A stretch of DNA of 64,000 nucleotides from Tardiphaga alba (GCF_018279705.1 NZ_CP036498.1:1-64000); one strand, 5' to 3'; shown: positions 12,789 through 22,564, numbered from the stretch's first letter. The notes: a model not told the origin generated them from the sequence alone. Program-made: numbers and translations.

Positions 12789-14812
12789 GATGCGACCTGT
12801 GCTGCCAGGAGCTTGGTACGCTCGGCTTCCGTGTTGATCACGTGGTCCACCGGGATGTGGTAGTCACGCTTGTAGTTGAAGGTGTGATAGATCGCGCCGG
12901 CGATGACCGCGAGAAAACAGACCGCCGCAAGCAGCCACATGTACCAGATCAGCGCGAAGCCGAGTGCAGTGGCAAAGCCCGACAGGATGATGCCTGCGCC
13001 GGTGTTCTTCGGCATATGGATTGGCTTGAAGCCCTGCAGCGGACGCTGATAACCGCGGTTCTTCATGTCGTACCAGGCATCATTGTCGTGCACGACCGGC
13101 GTGAAGGCGAAGTTGTAGTCCGGCGGCGGCGACGAGGTCGCCCATTCCAGCGTACGGCCGTTCCAGGGATCGCCGGTGTGATCGGCGAGTTCCTTGCGCC
13201 GCCAGATGCTGACCGCGATCTGCACCAGCAGGGCGCCGATACCGACGGCGATCATCGCAGCGCCGATGCCGGCGATGACGAACCAGATCTGCAGCGACGG
13301 ATCGTCGAACACGCGCATGCGGCGGGTGACGCCCATCAGGCCGAGCACATAAAGCGGCGTGAAGGCGACCCAGAAGCCGACGACCCAGAACCAGAACGAC
13401 ACCTTGCCCCAGAACTCATCGAGCTTGAAGCCGAACGCCTTCGGGAACCAGAAGTTGATCGCGGCGAACACGCCGAACACCACGCCGCCGATGATGACGT
13501 TGTGGAAGTGGGCGATCAGGAACAGCGAGTTGTGCAGCACGAAGTCGGCCGGCGGAATCGCCAGCATGACGCCGGTCATGCCACCGATCACGAAGGTCAG
13601 CATAAAGGCGACAGTCCACATCATCGGCAAATCGAACCGGATGCGGCCGCGATACATCGTGAACAGCCAGTTGAAGATCTTCGCACCGGTCGGGATCGAG
13701 ATGATCATCGTGGTGATGCCGAAGAACGAGTTCACACTCGCGCCCGAGCCCATGGTGAAGAAGTGATGCAGCCAGACCAGATAGGACAGGATCGTGATGC
13801 AGACCGTGGCGTAGACCATCGAGGTGTAGCCGAACAGTTTCTTGCCAGAGAAGGTCGAGGTCACTTCCGAGAACACGCCGAAGATCGGCAGCACCAGGAT
13901 GTAGACTTCCGGGTGGCCCCAGATCCAGATCAGGTTCACGTACATCATCGGGTTGCCGCCGAGATCGTTCGTGAAGAAGTTGGTGCCGACGTAACGATCG
14001 AGCGACAGCAGGGCCAGACACGCGGTCAGGACCGGGAAGGACGCGACGATCAGAACGTTGGTGCAGAGCGAGGTCCAGGTGAAGACCGGCATCTTCATCA
14101 TGGTCATGCCGGGGCAGCGCATCTTCACGATGGTCGCAATCAGGTTGATGCCCGATAGCGTCGTGCCGACACCCGCGACCTGTAGCGCCCATATGTAGTA
14201 ATCGACGCCGACATCCGGGCTATAGCCGATATTCGAAAGCGGCGGATAGGCCAGCCAGCCGGTCTTGGCGAATTCACCGACGAACAGCGAGATCATGACG
14301 AGGATCGCGCCGCCGGTGGTCATCCAGAACGAGAAGTTGTTCAGGAACGGGAACGAAACGTCGCGGGCGCCGATTTGCAGCGGCACGATGTAGTTCATCA
14401 GGCCGGTAACGAAGGGCATCGCCACGAAGAAGATCATGATCACGCCGTGGGCGGTGAAGACCTGATCATAGTGGTGGGCGTTGAGGTAGCCTTCGGAGCC
14501 GCCGAAGGCCAGCGCCTGCTGCAGACGCATCATGACGGCATCGGCAAAGCCGCGCAAAAACATCACGAGACCGAGGATCATATACATGATGCCGATCTTC
14601 TTGTGATCAACGCTGGTGAACCATTCCTTCCAGAGATAGCCCCAGAGACGGAAATAGGTCAGGCCAGCCACGAGCGCGATGCCACCGAGCGCAACCGCGC
14701 AGAAGGTGGCGACGACGATCGGCTCGTGCAGCGGCAGCGATTCGAAGGTGAGGCGACCGAAGAGAATCTTCGCCAGCCCGGTGTTTTCAGCAATTCCGGT
14801 TGCAGCAGACAT
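12785..14812 (-). CDS. cyoB: Cytochrome bo3 ubiquinol oxidase subunit I
   Basis: CyoB holds haem b, haem o3 and CuB and pumps protons while reducing oxygen. Its residues match E. coli CyoB with a constant offset of 16: R87, D91, H114 and Q117 correspond to the quinone-site residues R71, D75, H98 and Q101; H122 is a haem b ligand; H300, E302 and Y304 (GHPEVY) and H349-H350 (WLHH) mark CuB and the D-channel. This shows a quinol oxidase, not a cytochrome c oxidase. Length (675) is normal. The start overlaps no upstream gene and lies 15 bases after cyoA. Confidence 0.98.
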   Translation of the reverse strand: MSAATGIAENTGLAKILFGRLTFESLPLHEPIVVATFCAVALGGIALVAGLTYFRLWGYLWKEWFTSVDHKKIGIMYMILGLVMFLRGFADAVMMRLQQALAFGGSEGYLNAHHYDQVFTAHGVIMIFFVAMPFVTGLMNYIVPLQIGARDVSFPFLNNFSFWMTTGGAILVMISLFVGEFAKTGWLAYPPLSNIGYSPDVGVDYYIWALQVAGVGTTLSGINLIATIVKMRCPGMTMMKMPVFTWTSLCTNVLIVASFPVLTACLALLSLDRYVGTNFFTNDLGGNPMMYVNLIWIWGHPEVYILVLPIFGVFSEVTSTFSGKKLFGYTSMVYATVCITILSYLVWLHHFFTMGSGASVNSFFGITTMIISIPTGAKIFNWLFTMYRGRIRFDLPMMWTVAFMLTFVIGGMTGVMLAIPPADFVLHNSLFLIAHFHNVIIGGVVFGVFAAINFWFPKAFGFKLDEFWGKVSFWFWVVGFWVAFTPLYVLGLMGVTRRMRVFDDPSLQIWFVIAGIGAAMIAVGIGALLVQIAVSIWRRKELADHTGDPWNGRTLEWATSSPPPDYNFAFTPVVHDNDAWYDMKNRGYQRPLQGFKPIHMPKNTGAGIILSGFATALGFALIWYMWLLAAVCFLAVIAGAIYHTFNYKRDYHIPVDHVINTEAERTKLLAAQVAS

Positions 14813-14827
14813 GAAAATCGATCCGGA

Positions 14828-15997
14828 TCAGGTGTTGGAAGCGCGTCGCTCGGCGGGCGGCGCAGGCGTGAATTGGAGCGGAGCGGGCGCACGGCCCGGG
14901 CGCGACAGACCGACACCCGTCACCGGCGTCGAATCGCCTGGCGTGAAGGTGCGATCCGCAGCTTCGCGGATGGCGTCGGCGACGGTGCAGACGCTGGCCA
15001 CGTAGTTCTTCACCGCAGCCGAACCGTCGAGCTGCGAGATGTTGTACTTCAGCGGCAGGATGTTGCGGGCGCTGGCGAGGCCCATGCCACCGCGGGAGTC
15101 GATGGCCATCATCTCGCTCATGCACATCTTGCCGGGCTGGGCGCACATATTGAGGATCAACTTGTACAGATCGGCATCGACGCTGTTGTAGAGCTTCACA
15201 GGCACCTTCTCGCTCGGCTTTTCGAGTTCGAGATAGACGTCGCGGCTCAGCTTGTCCTGGCTGCCTTTGGCCTTGGCGATCCAGGCATCGAAACCGGCTT
15301 GATCGACGCCATGGAAGGCGAAGCGCATGTTGGAGAAGCCGGCACCCGAATAGTTCGCCGAGAAGCCGTCATATTTGCCGGCCTTGTTGATGACGGCGTG
15401 GAGCTTGGTCTCCATGCCCGGCATCGCATAGATCTGGCCGGCCAGTGCGGGGATGTAGAACGAGTTCATCACCGAGGTGGCGGTGATCTTGAAGCGGATC
15501 TGGCGATCCACCGGCGCAGCGAGTTCGTTGACCGCAGCCACGCCATATTCCGGATAGATAAAGAGCCACTTCCAATCGAGCGCAACGACCTCGACCACCA
15601 ACGGCTCATTCAGCGTCGCGGCATTGCCGGGCGCGATACGGTCGAGACGGCGATACGGATCGAGCAGATGGGTGCTGCTCCAGGTGATGGCGCCCAAGCA
15701 GATGATGATCAGCAGCGGCATCGCCCAGATGACGAGCTCGAGATGGGTGGAGTGATCCCAATCCGGCTCATATTTGGCTTCGGTGTTTGCCTGGCGATAT
15801 TTCCAGGCGAAAAACACGATCAGGAACATCACCGGGATGATGATGAGCAGCATCAGCACCACGGACACGACCACGAGATCGCGCTGCTGCACTGCGATGT
15901 CACCCGCAGGATTCATGACCACGAAATTGCAGCCGCCCAGCAGGGCAACCAAAGGCAGCAAAAGGAGGATTCTCAGGCGGCTCAAGGTCTTACCCAT
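14828..15997 (-). CDS. cyoA: Cytochrome bo3 ubiquinol oxidase subunit II
   Basis: CyoA is the periplasmic subunit facing the quinol site. From ATG 15997 the 389-residue protein begins with a lipoprotein signal (LVALLGGC, C23 as lipid anchor), followed by two membrane helices and a cupredoxin-like domain. The CuA cysteines of cytochrome c oxidases are absent (the region reads GAGFSNMRFAFHG), as expected for a quinol oxidase. The frame is open to 16087, but the lipobox and the FixK-like box at 16034 favour the start at 15997. It leads the cyoABCD-SURF1 cluster. No cyoE (haem O synthase) follows in this window. Confidence 0.95.
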   Translation of the reverse strand: MGKTLSRLRILLLLPLVALLGGCNFVVMNPAGDIAVQQRDLVVVSVVLMLLIIIPVMFLIVFFAWKYRQANTEAKYEPDWDHSTHLELVIWAMPLLIIICLGAITWSSTHLLDPYRRLDRIAPGNAATLNEPLVVEVVALDWKWLFIYPEYGVAAVNELAAPVDRQIRFKITATSVMNSFYIPALAGQIYAMPGMETKLHAVINKAGKYDGFSANYSGAGFSNMRFAFHGVDQAGFDAWIAKAKGSQDKLSRDVYLELEKPSEKVPVKLYNSVDADLYKLILNMCAQPGKMCMSEMMAIDSRGGMGLASARNILPLKYNISQLDGSAAVKNYVASVCTVADAIREAADRTFTPGDSTPVTGVGLSRPGRAPAPLQFTPAPPAERRASNT

Positions 15998-16033
15998 TCG
16001 ATAATGTCCGTTCGCGCGCACGGTTAGGCGCAT

Positions 16034-16047
16034 TTGCTGCAGGGCAA
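16034..16047. promoter_or_regulatory. FixK/FNR-like box upstream of cyoA
   Basis: TTGCTGCAGGGCAA fits the TTG(A/C)-N6-(T/G)CAA consensus of FixK2/FNR-type regulators and is a near-perfect inverted repeat. Its centre is about 43 bases before the cyoA start, close enough to block transcription or translation. No fixK gene is in the window, so the regulator is inferred. Confidence 0.55.
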
Positions 16048-16048
16048 C

Positions 16049-16067
16049 ATTGGACAATTTGTCCAAT
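16049..16067. promoter_or_regulatory. 19-bp palindrome between cyoA and the MFS gene
   Basis: ATTGGACAATTTGTCCAAT has two perfect 9-base arms around a single central base, the shape of a homodimeric repressor site. It lies in the divergent promoter region, 52 bases before the cyoA start and 100 before the MFS start. A related copy is at 26732-26749. I cannot name the regulator. Confidence 0.65.
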
Positions 16068-16166
16068 GGTTCGGAACTGCGCTTCACGACAAATCGTCAA
16101 CTGGCCGGCATGCATTCTTGCGCCGAATTCAGTATATGCAACCTACGATACAAATGGATTGAAGAT

Positions 16167-17501
16167 ATGGCGCAAGCGACATCGACGATGGAAGAGGATG
16201 CGCGTCGCCTGCACGCGGATGGCCATGGTCAGGTGAATCCGGGCGAGATCGCCATCGGCGTCATCATCGGGCGCACGTCGGAGTTCTTCGACTTCTTCGT
16301 CTATGCGATCGCTTCGGTGCTGGTGTTTCCGAAGCTGGTGTTCCCGAACTTCGATCCCCTCACCGGCACTCTCTATTCTTTCGCGATCTTCGCGCTCGCC
16401 TTCATCGCCCGCCCGATCGGTACATTGATCTTCACCGAGATCGATCGTCGCCAGGGCAAGGGCGCGAAGATGACCATCGCGCTGTTCCTGCTCGGCGTCT
16501 CTACCGTCGCCATCGCCTTCCTGCCCGGTTACGAAACGCTCGGCGCCGCGTCGGTCTGGCTACTGGCAGCTGCGCGTATCGGCCAGGGCCTGTCGTGGGG
16601 CGGCACCTGGGACGGTCTCGCTTCACTGCTCGCGCTCAATGCACCGGAAGGCCGTCGCGGCTGGTACGCCATGATCCCGCAGCTCGGCGCACCGATTGGC
16701 CTGATCGTCGCAAGCGCGCTGTTTGCCTATTTCGTCGATACGCTGTCGGCAGAGGACTTCCTGAGCTGGGGCTGGCGCTATCCGTTCTTCGTCGCTTTCG
16801 CCATCAACGTCGTCGCGCTGTTCGCTCGCCTGCGCATGGTGGTGACGCCCGGCTATACCGAGCTGTTCGAGACCCGCGAACTCGAACCGTCGTCGGTGCC
16901 GGAGACCGTTGCACAGCAGGGCCGCACCATCGTCGTCGGCGCTTTCGCGCCGCTGGCATCGTTCGCGCTATTCCACATGGTCACGGTGTTTCCGCTGTCC
17001 TGGGTATTCCTGTTCACCCGTGAAACCATCGGCCGCTTCCTGATCGTCGAATGCGTTGGCGCTGTGGTCGGCATCATTGCCATGCTCGTTTCGGGTTATG
17101 TCGCCGACAAGGTCGGCCGCCGCACCTTGCTCGCCGGTTCTGCGATCGCCATCGCCGTGTTCAGCGGTTTCGCGCCGCAGATGCTGGATGGCGGCCTTGC
17201 CGGCGAACTCGCCTTCATGATCCTCGGCTTCATCCTGCTCGGCCTGTCGCTCGGCCAGTCGTCCGGCTCGGTCGCATCGAGCTTCCGCAAGCGCTATCGC
17301 TACACCGGCTCGGCACTGACCACCGACCTTGCCTGGCTGTTCGGTGCCGGCTTCGCGCCGCTGGCCGCGCTGGTGCTGTCGAGCCGCTTCGGCCTGTCGT
17401 CCTCGGGCGTCTATCTGCTCTCGGGTGCTGTGGTCACGCTGCTGGCGATTTCGATCAACCGCCAGTTCGCGAGCCGCGACGCCGAGGCGGTCCAGCCGTA
17501 A
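16167..17501 (+). CDS. MFS transporter, metabolite:H+ symporter-like
   Basis: A 444-residue inner-membrane protein with about twelve helices, a conserved IIGRTSEFFDFFVYA opening, the loop motif DRRQGKGAKM and a second-half GYVADKVGRRT loop. These are features of major facilitator sugar or metabolite:H+ symporters. The ATG at 16167 (MAQATSTMEED) is chosen over an upstream in-frame start because the latter would cross the palindrome region and encode no plausible signal. Substrate is unknown. It is divergent from cyoA and ends at a strong terminator. Confidence 0.88.
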   Translation: MAQATSTMEEDARRLHADGHGQVNPGEIAIGVIIGRTSEFFDFFVYAIASVLVFPKLVFPNFDPLTGTLYSFAIFALAFIARPIGTLIFTEIDRRQGKGAKMTIALFLLGVSTVAIAFLPGYETLGAASVWLLAAARIGQGLSWGGTWDGLASLLALNAPEGRRGWYAMIPQLGAPIGLIVASALFAYFVDTLSAEDFLSWGWRYPFFVAFAINVVALFARLRMVVTPGYTELFETRELEPSSVPETVAQQGRTIVVGAFAPLASFALFHMVTVFPLSWVFLFTRETIGRFLIVECVGAVVGIIAMLVSGYVADKVGRRTLLAGSAIAIAVFSGFAPQMLDGGLAGELAFMILGFILLGLSLGQSSGSVASSFRKRYRYTGSALTTDLAWLFGAGFAPLAALVLSSRFGLSSSGVYLLSGAVVTLLAISINRQFASRDAEAVQP

Positions 17502-17523
17502 GCACGACAGAGCAAGTATCGAC

Positions 17524-17556
17524 AAAAAGGGCCCGGCAATCTGCCGGGCCCTTTTT
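17524..17556. terminator. Bidirectional rho-independent terminator
   Basis: AAAAAGGGCCCGGCA pairs perfectly with TGCCGGGCCCTTTTT around a 3-base loop. The T-run works on both strands, serving the MFS gene (ends 17501) and the convergent SDR gene (ends 17575). Confidence 0.93.
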
Positions 17557-17574
17557 CGTTGCCGCGTGCGACAC

Positions 17575-18315
17575 TCAGGCGTTGGCGCCGCCATCGACCG
17601 ACAGACCCGTGCCGGTGATCTGGCGCGCGGCCGGACTTGCCAGGAAGGCAACCGCAGCAGCCACGTCTTCCGGCTTGCCGTATTGGCCCAGCGCCGTCAG
17701 TCCGCGCTGGCCGTCGGCCTGCTCGCCCTGTGCAGGATTCATGTCGGTATCGGTCGGACCGGGATGAACGAGATTGACCGTGATTCCACGCGGCCCGACC
17801 TCACGCGCAAGGCCGCGCGTAAACGCGAGCAGCGCAGATTTCGACATGGAGTAGACTGTGACACCGCCGAAAGGCACGCGTTCGGCCAGGCACGAGCCGA
17901 TCGAGATGATGCGCCCGCCATCGGCAAGAAGCGGAATGGCGGCTTGCGAGGCCAGCACGACAGAACGCACATTCACGTCGAGAATCGCGTCGATATCGGC
18001 AAGGCTCATCTCGGCCACCGGACCGCCGCGGGCAATGCCGGCATTGTTGACCAGGATGTCGAGACCGCCGAGCTTCTCTGCAGCTTCCTTGACGGAGCGC
18101 TTCACAGCCTCCGCATCGGCACTGTCCGCCTGAAGCGCGAAGCCACGCCGGCCGGTCGCCTCGATAGCCCGGACGACTTCATTCGCCTTGTCGGCGGATC
18201 GCTCGTAAGTAATTGCAACGTCGGCGCCTTTTTCCGCGAGCGCCTTTGCGATGGCCGCGCCGATGCCGCGTGATGCGCCGGTGACAAGGGCGCGCTTTCC
18301 AGTGAGATCGCTCAT
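17575..18315 (-). CDS. Short-chain dehydrogenase/reductase
   Basis: A 246-residue classical SDR with cofactor motif TGASRGIG (13-20), NNAG near 89, catalytic Ser in SIGS, and the catalytic YSMSK. The C-terminus GLSVDGGANA is typical of 3-ketoacyl-ACP reductase-like members. Its substrate cannot be told. It is divergent from a TetR regulator gene only about 80 bases away, so that regulator probably represses it in response to the SDR substrate or a related toxic compound. Confidence 0.9.
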   Translation of the reverse strand: MSDLTGKRALVTGASRGIGAAIAKALAEKGADVAITYERSADKANEVVRAIEATGRRGFALQADSADAEAVKRSVKEAAEKLGGLDILVNNAGIARGGPVAEMSLADIDAILDVNVRSVVLASQAAIPLLADGGRIISIGSCLAERVPFGGVTVYSMSKSALLAFTRGLAREVGPRGITVNLVHPGPTDTDMNPAQGEQADGQRGLTALGQYGKPEDVAAAVAFLASPAARQITGTGLSVDGGANA

Positions 18316-18396
18316 AGCCAGTTCCTTTCTGTAGTGAATGGCACAGAATTGCAGATAGGCGCGTTGCGAGAAGGGGTCAAGGGAATTATATAACGA

Positions 18397-19044
18397 ATGA
18401 TGCAGAAATCAGATGACGTCCAAAATGCCTCGAAGCCCGCACGAGGTCGCCCCCGCGCCTTCGACCGCGTGGCGGCCTTGAACGCAGCGACACGATTGTT
18501 CTGGCAGAAAGGTTTTGCCGCAACATCGATTTCCGACCTCACGGCCGCCATGGGGATCGGGTCGCCAAGTCTTTATGCGGCGTTCGGATCGAAAGAGGCG
18601 CTGTATGCCGAGGCGCTCAGCCATTACGGCGCGGCCTATGAGAAATTGGTCTGGACCAATTTCGGCCTGGCGAAAACGTGTCGCGAAGCGGTCGAAGCCT
18701 TCTTGATGGATTCGGCAGCGGCGCTCACGGGATCCTGCCATCACGGAGATCCACTGGGCTGCATGGTGACGCTCTCCGCCGTCGGAAGCGAAGGCTATCC
18801 CGAGCTCGGCGAAACCGTCAGGCTGGCACGCGCTGTAGGGCTCGAACGCGTGAGGGAGCGGATACGACGCGGGGTGAGCGAGGGCGAATTGCCTGCAGCA
18901 ACCGACATCGACGGCCTCGCGCGTTTCGTGCTGGCGATCCAGGGCGGCATGTCGCTTCAGGCACGCGACGGTGCAAGCCGGGAAGAACTGGAAGCCGTTG
19001 CCCGCCATACGATGAGTGGCTGGGACAGCCGAACCGACGTCTAA
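18397..19044 (+). CDS. TetR/AcrR family transcriptional regulator
   Basis: A 215-residue repressor with an N-terminal helix-turn-helix (LFWQKGFAATSISDLTAAMGI, then SPSLYAAFGSKEALY, about residues 33-70) and an all-helical ligand-binding domain containing the HHGDPLGCMV segment. It is divergent from an SDR gene, and the 81-base gap must hold both promoters. Its 3' end overlaps the end of ccoS by four bases, tail to tail. Confidence 0.9.
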   Translation: MMQKSDDVQNASKPARGRPRAFDRVAALNAATRLFWQKGFAATSISDLTAAMGIGSPSLYAAFGSKEALYAEALSHYGAAYEKLVWTNFGLAKTCREAVEAFLMDSAAALTGSCHHGDPLGCMVTLSAVGSEGYPELGETVRLARAVGLERVRERIRRGVSEGELPAATDIDGLARFVLAIQGGMSLQARDGASREELEAVARHTMSGWDSRTDV

Positions 19045-19196
19045 CGCGATAGCGGGACGTCGTCCTGATGCAGAATGCGTTCGGCAGCGCCCTGCATGTC
19101 GTCATACTGATCGGATTTCAGCGCCCACAGGAAAGCGGCAAGGCCGCAAAGGCCGAGCCCGATGGCGATGGGAATCAGGAAGAAATAATCGGTCAC
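19041..19196 (-). CDS. ccoS: cbb3 oxidase assembly protein CcoS/FixS
   Basis: A 51-residue single-helix protein read from GTG 19196 as M-TDYFFLIPIAIGLGLCGL..., continuing FLWALKSDQYDD, the hallmark of CcoS. CcoS is needed to place haem and copper in cbb3 oxidase. The GTG overlaps the fixI stop by four bases (GTGA), which supports this non-ATG start. It is the last gene of the cco cluster. Confidence 0.92.
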   Translation of the reverse strand: MTDYFFLIPIAIGLGLCGLAAFLWALKSDQYDDMQGAAERILHQDDVPLSR

Positions 19197-21457
19197 TCGG
19201 CCGGCTCCATGCGCATGGCGATGGAATTCGTCTTGTTCGTATCAGGCTTCGCGACAGACGCCCGCCGTCCGCGCAGCCGCAGCGCATTGGCCACCACCAC
19301 GATGGACGACCCGGACATCGCAATCGCTGCCACCAACGGCGTGACATAGCCCAGAATGGCAATCGGCACGGCGATGAAATTGTAACCGACAGCGAGCGCA
19401 AGATTCTGCCGGACCAGCTTTTGCGCCTCGCGCGCCACAGCAATCGCCAGCGGCACCGCTTCGAGATTGTCGCGCAAGAATACCAGATCGGCAGCATTCC
19501 GTCCGACGTCGGCAGCAGAGGCCGGCGCCATCGACGCATGCGCCGCCATCAGTGCCGGCGTGTCGTTGAGACCGTCACCGACCATCAGCACCTTTTTGCC
19601 GGCCTTGGCGAGATCGGCGATGTGTTCGGCCTTGCCGCCCGGCAGCACGCCGGCAAAGGCGGCGACACCAAGCGAGCCTGCCAATGCGCGCACGGGCGCT
19701 TCGCGATCACCAGAGACGACTTCGATGGCAAAGCCATCACGCTTCAATTCGGCAACGCTCTCCACGGCGCCGCGGCGCAGACTGTCTTCGAAGCGGAAAT
19801 CGGCAAGCCGATTGCCGTCGCGCGACAGGACGACCGATGAGGTTTCGATATCTGCGCCCGCCACACAATCTAGCGCCCATTCGGGGCGACCAAGCCGCAG
19901 CACGCTGCCACCCACACGCGCTTCCATGCCGCAGCCGGGAATTTCCGCAATCGCATCGAACACAATGGGCGGCTGCGCGGCCAGCGCCACCGATGCCAGT
20001 GCACGCGAGAACGGATGCCGCGAATGAGCGGCGATGGTGCCGGCCAAAGTCAGCGTCGCCTGATCAAACTTGTCGGCATTGACCAGTCGTGGATTGCCCT
20101 GGGTGAGCGTGCCGGTCTTGTCGAACACGATCGTATCGACTTCGGCGAGACGCTCCAGCGCGCCGCCATCCTTGATCATGACACCATGCTCGAACAGTTT
20201 TCGCGCGGCGACCACCTGCACCATCGGCACTGCGAGGCCGAGCGCGCAGGGGCAGGTGATGATCAGCACGGCAACGGCAATCGTGATGGCGTGATGCCAA
20301 TCGCCTTCGACGAACATCCAGCCGATCAATGTGACGGCGGCCGTCAAATGCACGACCGGCGCATAGAGACCGGCGGCGCGGTCGGCGATGCGGCGATAGA
20401 CCGAACGTCCCTGCTCCGCCGCCTCCATCATGCGCAGCATCTCGGCCAGGAAGGAATCGCCTGCCACGGCGGTAGCCGTGATCGTCAGCGGTCCGGTGAG
20501 ATTGAGCGTGCCGGCGCGCAGCACGGCGCCGGCCTGCGCGGGTTGCGGCACGCTTTCGCCAGTGATGAGCGAGACATCGATTTCGGAGAGACCGTGAGCC
20601 ACCGTGGAATCCACCGGCACCCGTTCGCCGGCCGCAAGCAGGATGGTCATCCCCGGCTTGATCTCCGCCACCGGCAGATAGGTCTGGCTGCCATCGGCCT
20701 GCTGCACCAGCGCGCCGCGCGCCGCCAGGCGAGCGAGGCCCTTCACGGCCACACGTGCGCGCTCGCGCATCATGTGATCGAGGGTGCGGCCGATCAGCAG
20801 GAAGAACAGCAATGTGACCGACGCATCGAAATAGGCATGCGGGCCGTGGATCGCGGTCTCGTAAAGACTCATGCCGAAAGCAAGCAACACGCCCAGCGAA
20901 ATGGGCACGTCCATATTGGTGCGGCCATGGCTCAGGGCCTGCCATGCGGAACGGAAGAACACGCGACCGGAATAAAGCAGCGTCGGCAATGCGATCAGCG
21001 CGGAGATGCCGTGAAAGAGGTCCCGCGTCGCGGGCTCGGCGCCGGACCACACGGAAACAGACAGCAGCATGATATTGCCCGCCGCAAAGCCGGATACGGC
21101 CAGCGCGCGGATCAGTTCGGACAGCGTCGCGTCCTTGGCGTCGCTATCGACTTCGAACAGATGCGCTTCATAGCCGACGTTGCGCAGTGTCTCGATGAAG
21201 GGCGGTGGCATATCGATATCCGCACGCCATTTGATTGTGACGCGCCTGGTCGAGAGATTGACCCGCGCCGAACTGACGCCGGGCAGCGTGCCGATCGCCT
21301 TTTCAACGGTATGAATACAGGCACCGCAATGGACATCCGGCACCGACAGGTCGGTCTGCCGGAGATTGCCGGCGATGGGACGGCTGGCAAGCAGGATCTC
21401 GCGTGGATCCGTCGCCGCCAGCATTTCCAGTTCCGCACCCGTGCCACAACAGCTCAT
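19193..21457 (-). CDS. fixI: Copper-exporting P1B-type ATPase for cbb3 oxidase (FixI/CcoI)
   Basis: FixI delivers copper across the membrane for CuB of the cbb3 oxidase. The 754-residue protein has an N-terminal cysteine cluster (MSCCGTG), a heavy-metal domain with CGAC at 44-47, eight predicted helices, the CPC ion motif at 402-404 followed by ALGLAVPM, the phosphorylation motif DKTGT near 445, and GDGLND. It is translationally coupled to ccoS and lies 11 bases after a DUF2189-like gene. Unlike the usual fixGHIS order, no fixG or fixH precedes it. Confidence 0.95.
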   Translation of the reverse strand: MSCCGTGAELEMLAATDPREILLASRPIAGNLRQTDLSVPDVHCGACIHTVEKAIGTLPGVSSARVNLSTRRVTIKWRADIDMPPPFIETLRNVGYEAHLFEVDSDAKDATLSELIRALAVSGFAAGNIMLLSVSVWSGAEPATRDLFHGISALIALPTLLYSGRVFFRSAWQALSHGRTNMDVPISLGVLLAFGMSLYETAIHGPHAYFDASVTLLFFLLIGRTLDHMMRERARVAVKGLARLAARGALVQQADGSQTYLPVAEIKPGMTILLAAGERVPVDSTVAHGLSEIDVSLITGESVPQPAQAGAVLRAGTLNLTGPLTITATAVAGDSFLAEMLRMMEAAEQGRSVYRRIADRAAGLYAPVVHLTAAVTLIGWMFVEGDWHHAITIAVAVLIITCPCALGLAVPMVQVVAARKLFEHGVMIKDGGALERLAEVDTIVFDKTGTLTQGNPRLVNADKFDQATLTLAGTIAAHSRHPFSRALASVALAAQPPIVFDAIAEIPGCGMEARVGGSVLRLGRPEWALDCVAGADIETSSVVLSRDGNRLADFRFEDSLRRGAVESVAELKRDGFAIEVVSGDREAPVRALAGSLGVAAFAGVLPGGKAEHIADLAKAGKKVLMVGDGLNDTPALMAAHASMAPASAADVGRNAADLVFLRDNLEAVPLAIAVAREAQKLVRQNLALAVGYNFIAVPIAILGYVTPLVAAIAMSGSSIVVVANALRLRGRRASVAKPDTNKTNSIAMRMEPAE

Positions 21458-21468
21458 CGGAAGCCTCG

Positions 21469-22275
21469 CTAACTCGCGCCCGGCACCTCAGCACCCGGCT
21501 TCATCGCCACATAGGCGTGCCATGTCCCGTGCCCGAGCAACGGAAACACGAGGACCATAGCCAGCATGCCGGTCATGACATTGATCAAGAACAAACCCAG
21601 CGCGATGGCTGCCCAGGTCAGCATGACCGGCAGATTGGCCCAGACCATCGCCATGCTGGTGCCCATGGCGGTGAGCGCATCGACCCGCTCATTGAGCAGC
21701 ATCGGTATGGCGAACACACTGATGGCAAAGGAGAAAGCGGCGAACAGCCCGCCCACGGCCGTACCGGAAATCAGCATGGCCCAGCCGACCGGGGTGGTGA
21801 ACAGCATAGCGGCGACGCCGCCGAGGCCGGGGAACGGGTTAACGCCGAAGAACAAAGCGTAAATGATCACCGCGGCGCGAATCCAGACCAGCATCAGCGT
21901 GCACAGCAGGAGGCCCGCAAAGAGAACCTGCCCGCCCGACTTCGGCCGCACCAGGATCATCTGCAGCAGCGAGACCCGTTCATTCGCCGCGATGCGGCGG
22001 CTCTTCTCATAGAGCCCGATGGCGAGCAGGGGCCCCACAACCATAAACCCCGCAAAGACCGGAAACAGGATGTAGTCCCAACCGAAAGCGAACAGCCCGC
22101 CGACAAGCATGAAGGACACGACGAAGACCAGCAGCCCATAAGCGATGCTCGCGAATGGCTCGATGGTGAGATCGCGCCAGCCCGCCTTGAGCCAGCCGAG
22201 TGCAACAGCTGGCGCAACATGACGGTCCCGCGAGATCGCTGGCGGAAGCGGCGGAGAGACGGCAGGAAGATTCAT
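21469..22275 (-). CDS. DUF2189-like integral membrane protein
   Basis: A 268-residue polytopic membrane protein with about six helices (for example YGLLVFVVSFMLVGGLFAFGWDY split over two segments, and a C-terminal LINVMTGMLAMVLVFPLLGHGTWHAYV). The pattern resembles the DUF2189 family of alphaproteobacteria; function unknown. It occupies the place in the cco cluster where fixG/fixH are usually found, 11 bases before fixI, so a role in cbb3 biogenesis is possible but is inference only. Confidence 0.75.
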   Translation of the reverse strand: MNLPAVSPPLPPAISRDRHVAPAVALGWLKAGWRDLTIEPFASIAYGLLVFVVSFMLVGGLFAFGWDYILFPVFAGFMVVGPLLAIGLYEKSRRIAANERVSLLQMILVRPKSGGQVLFAGLLLCTLMLVWIRAAVIIYALFFGVNPFPGLGGVAAMLFTTPVGWAMLISGTAVGGLFAAFSFAISVFAIPMLLNERVDALTAMGTSMAMVWANLPVMLTWAAIALGLFLINVMTGMLAMVLVFPLLGHGTWHAYVAMKPGAEVPGAS

Positions 22276-22351
22276 CTTCGACCTCGCAACGCTCGTTGTT
22301 GGCGCAACTTCAAATCCCGGACACAGTATTCAATCTTCAAGGTCATGATCG

Positions 22352-22564
22352 TCACCGCGGCGTGCATGACGATGACGCGGCGCTGAATTGGCCGGATGCA
22401 GCGACAGCGACGCCGCGCTTGACGTGATCGATGCAATCGGGCTGCGACGCGAAGGCCACATAAACGAGATGCGCATTGGCGGCGACCAGCAGGAGCAGGC
22501 CAGCAGCAACCGACAGCCAGATCAGCGTTCGCGCTTTCAGACGTCGTGATACCAACGCCATCAT
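22352..22564 (-). CDS. Small single-helix membrane protein downstream of ccoP
   Basis: A 70-residue protein: basic N-terminus (SRRLKAR), one membrane helix (LIWLSVAAGLLLLVAANAHLV), then a short tail with two cysteines (QPDCIDHV and SSSCTPR) that would face the periplasm. The ATG at 22564 overlaps the ccoP stop by four bases, so it is translated with ccoP and is likely real. I do not recognise a named family. The position and paired cysteines suggest an assembly or accessory subunit of the cbb3 oxidase; this is inference. Confidence 0.75.
   Translation of the reverse strand: MMALVSRRLKARTLIWLSVAAGLLLLVAANAHLVYVAFASQPDCIDHVKRGVAVAASGQFSAASSSCTPR

Noticed and set aside
12842..16027. Long open frames on the plus strand opposite cyoB and cyoA (438 and 550 codons).
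   Set aside because: They are rich in His, Arg, Asp and Gln without domain logic and lie fully antisense to clear oxidase genes; they follow from high GC and codon bias.
20015..21472. 485-codon plus-strand frame opposite fixI.
   Set aside because: Low-complexity composition, no start signals, and complete overlap with a well-supported P-type ATPase.
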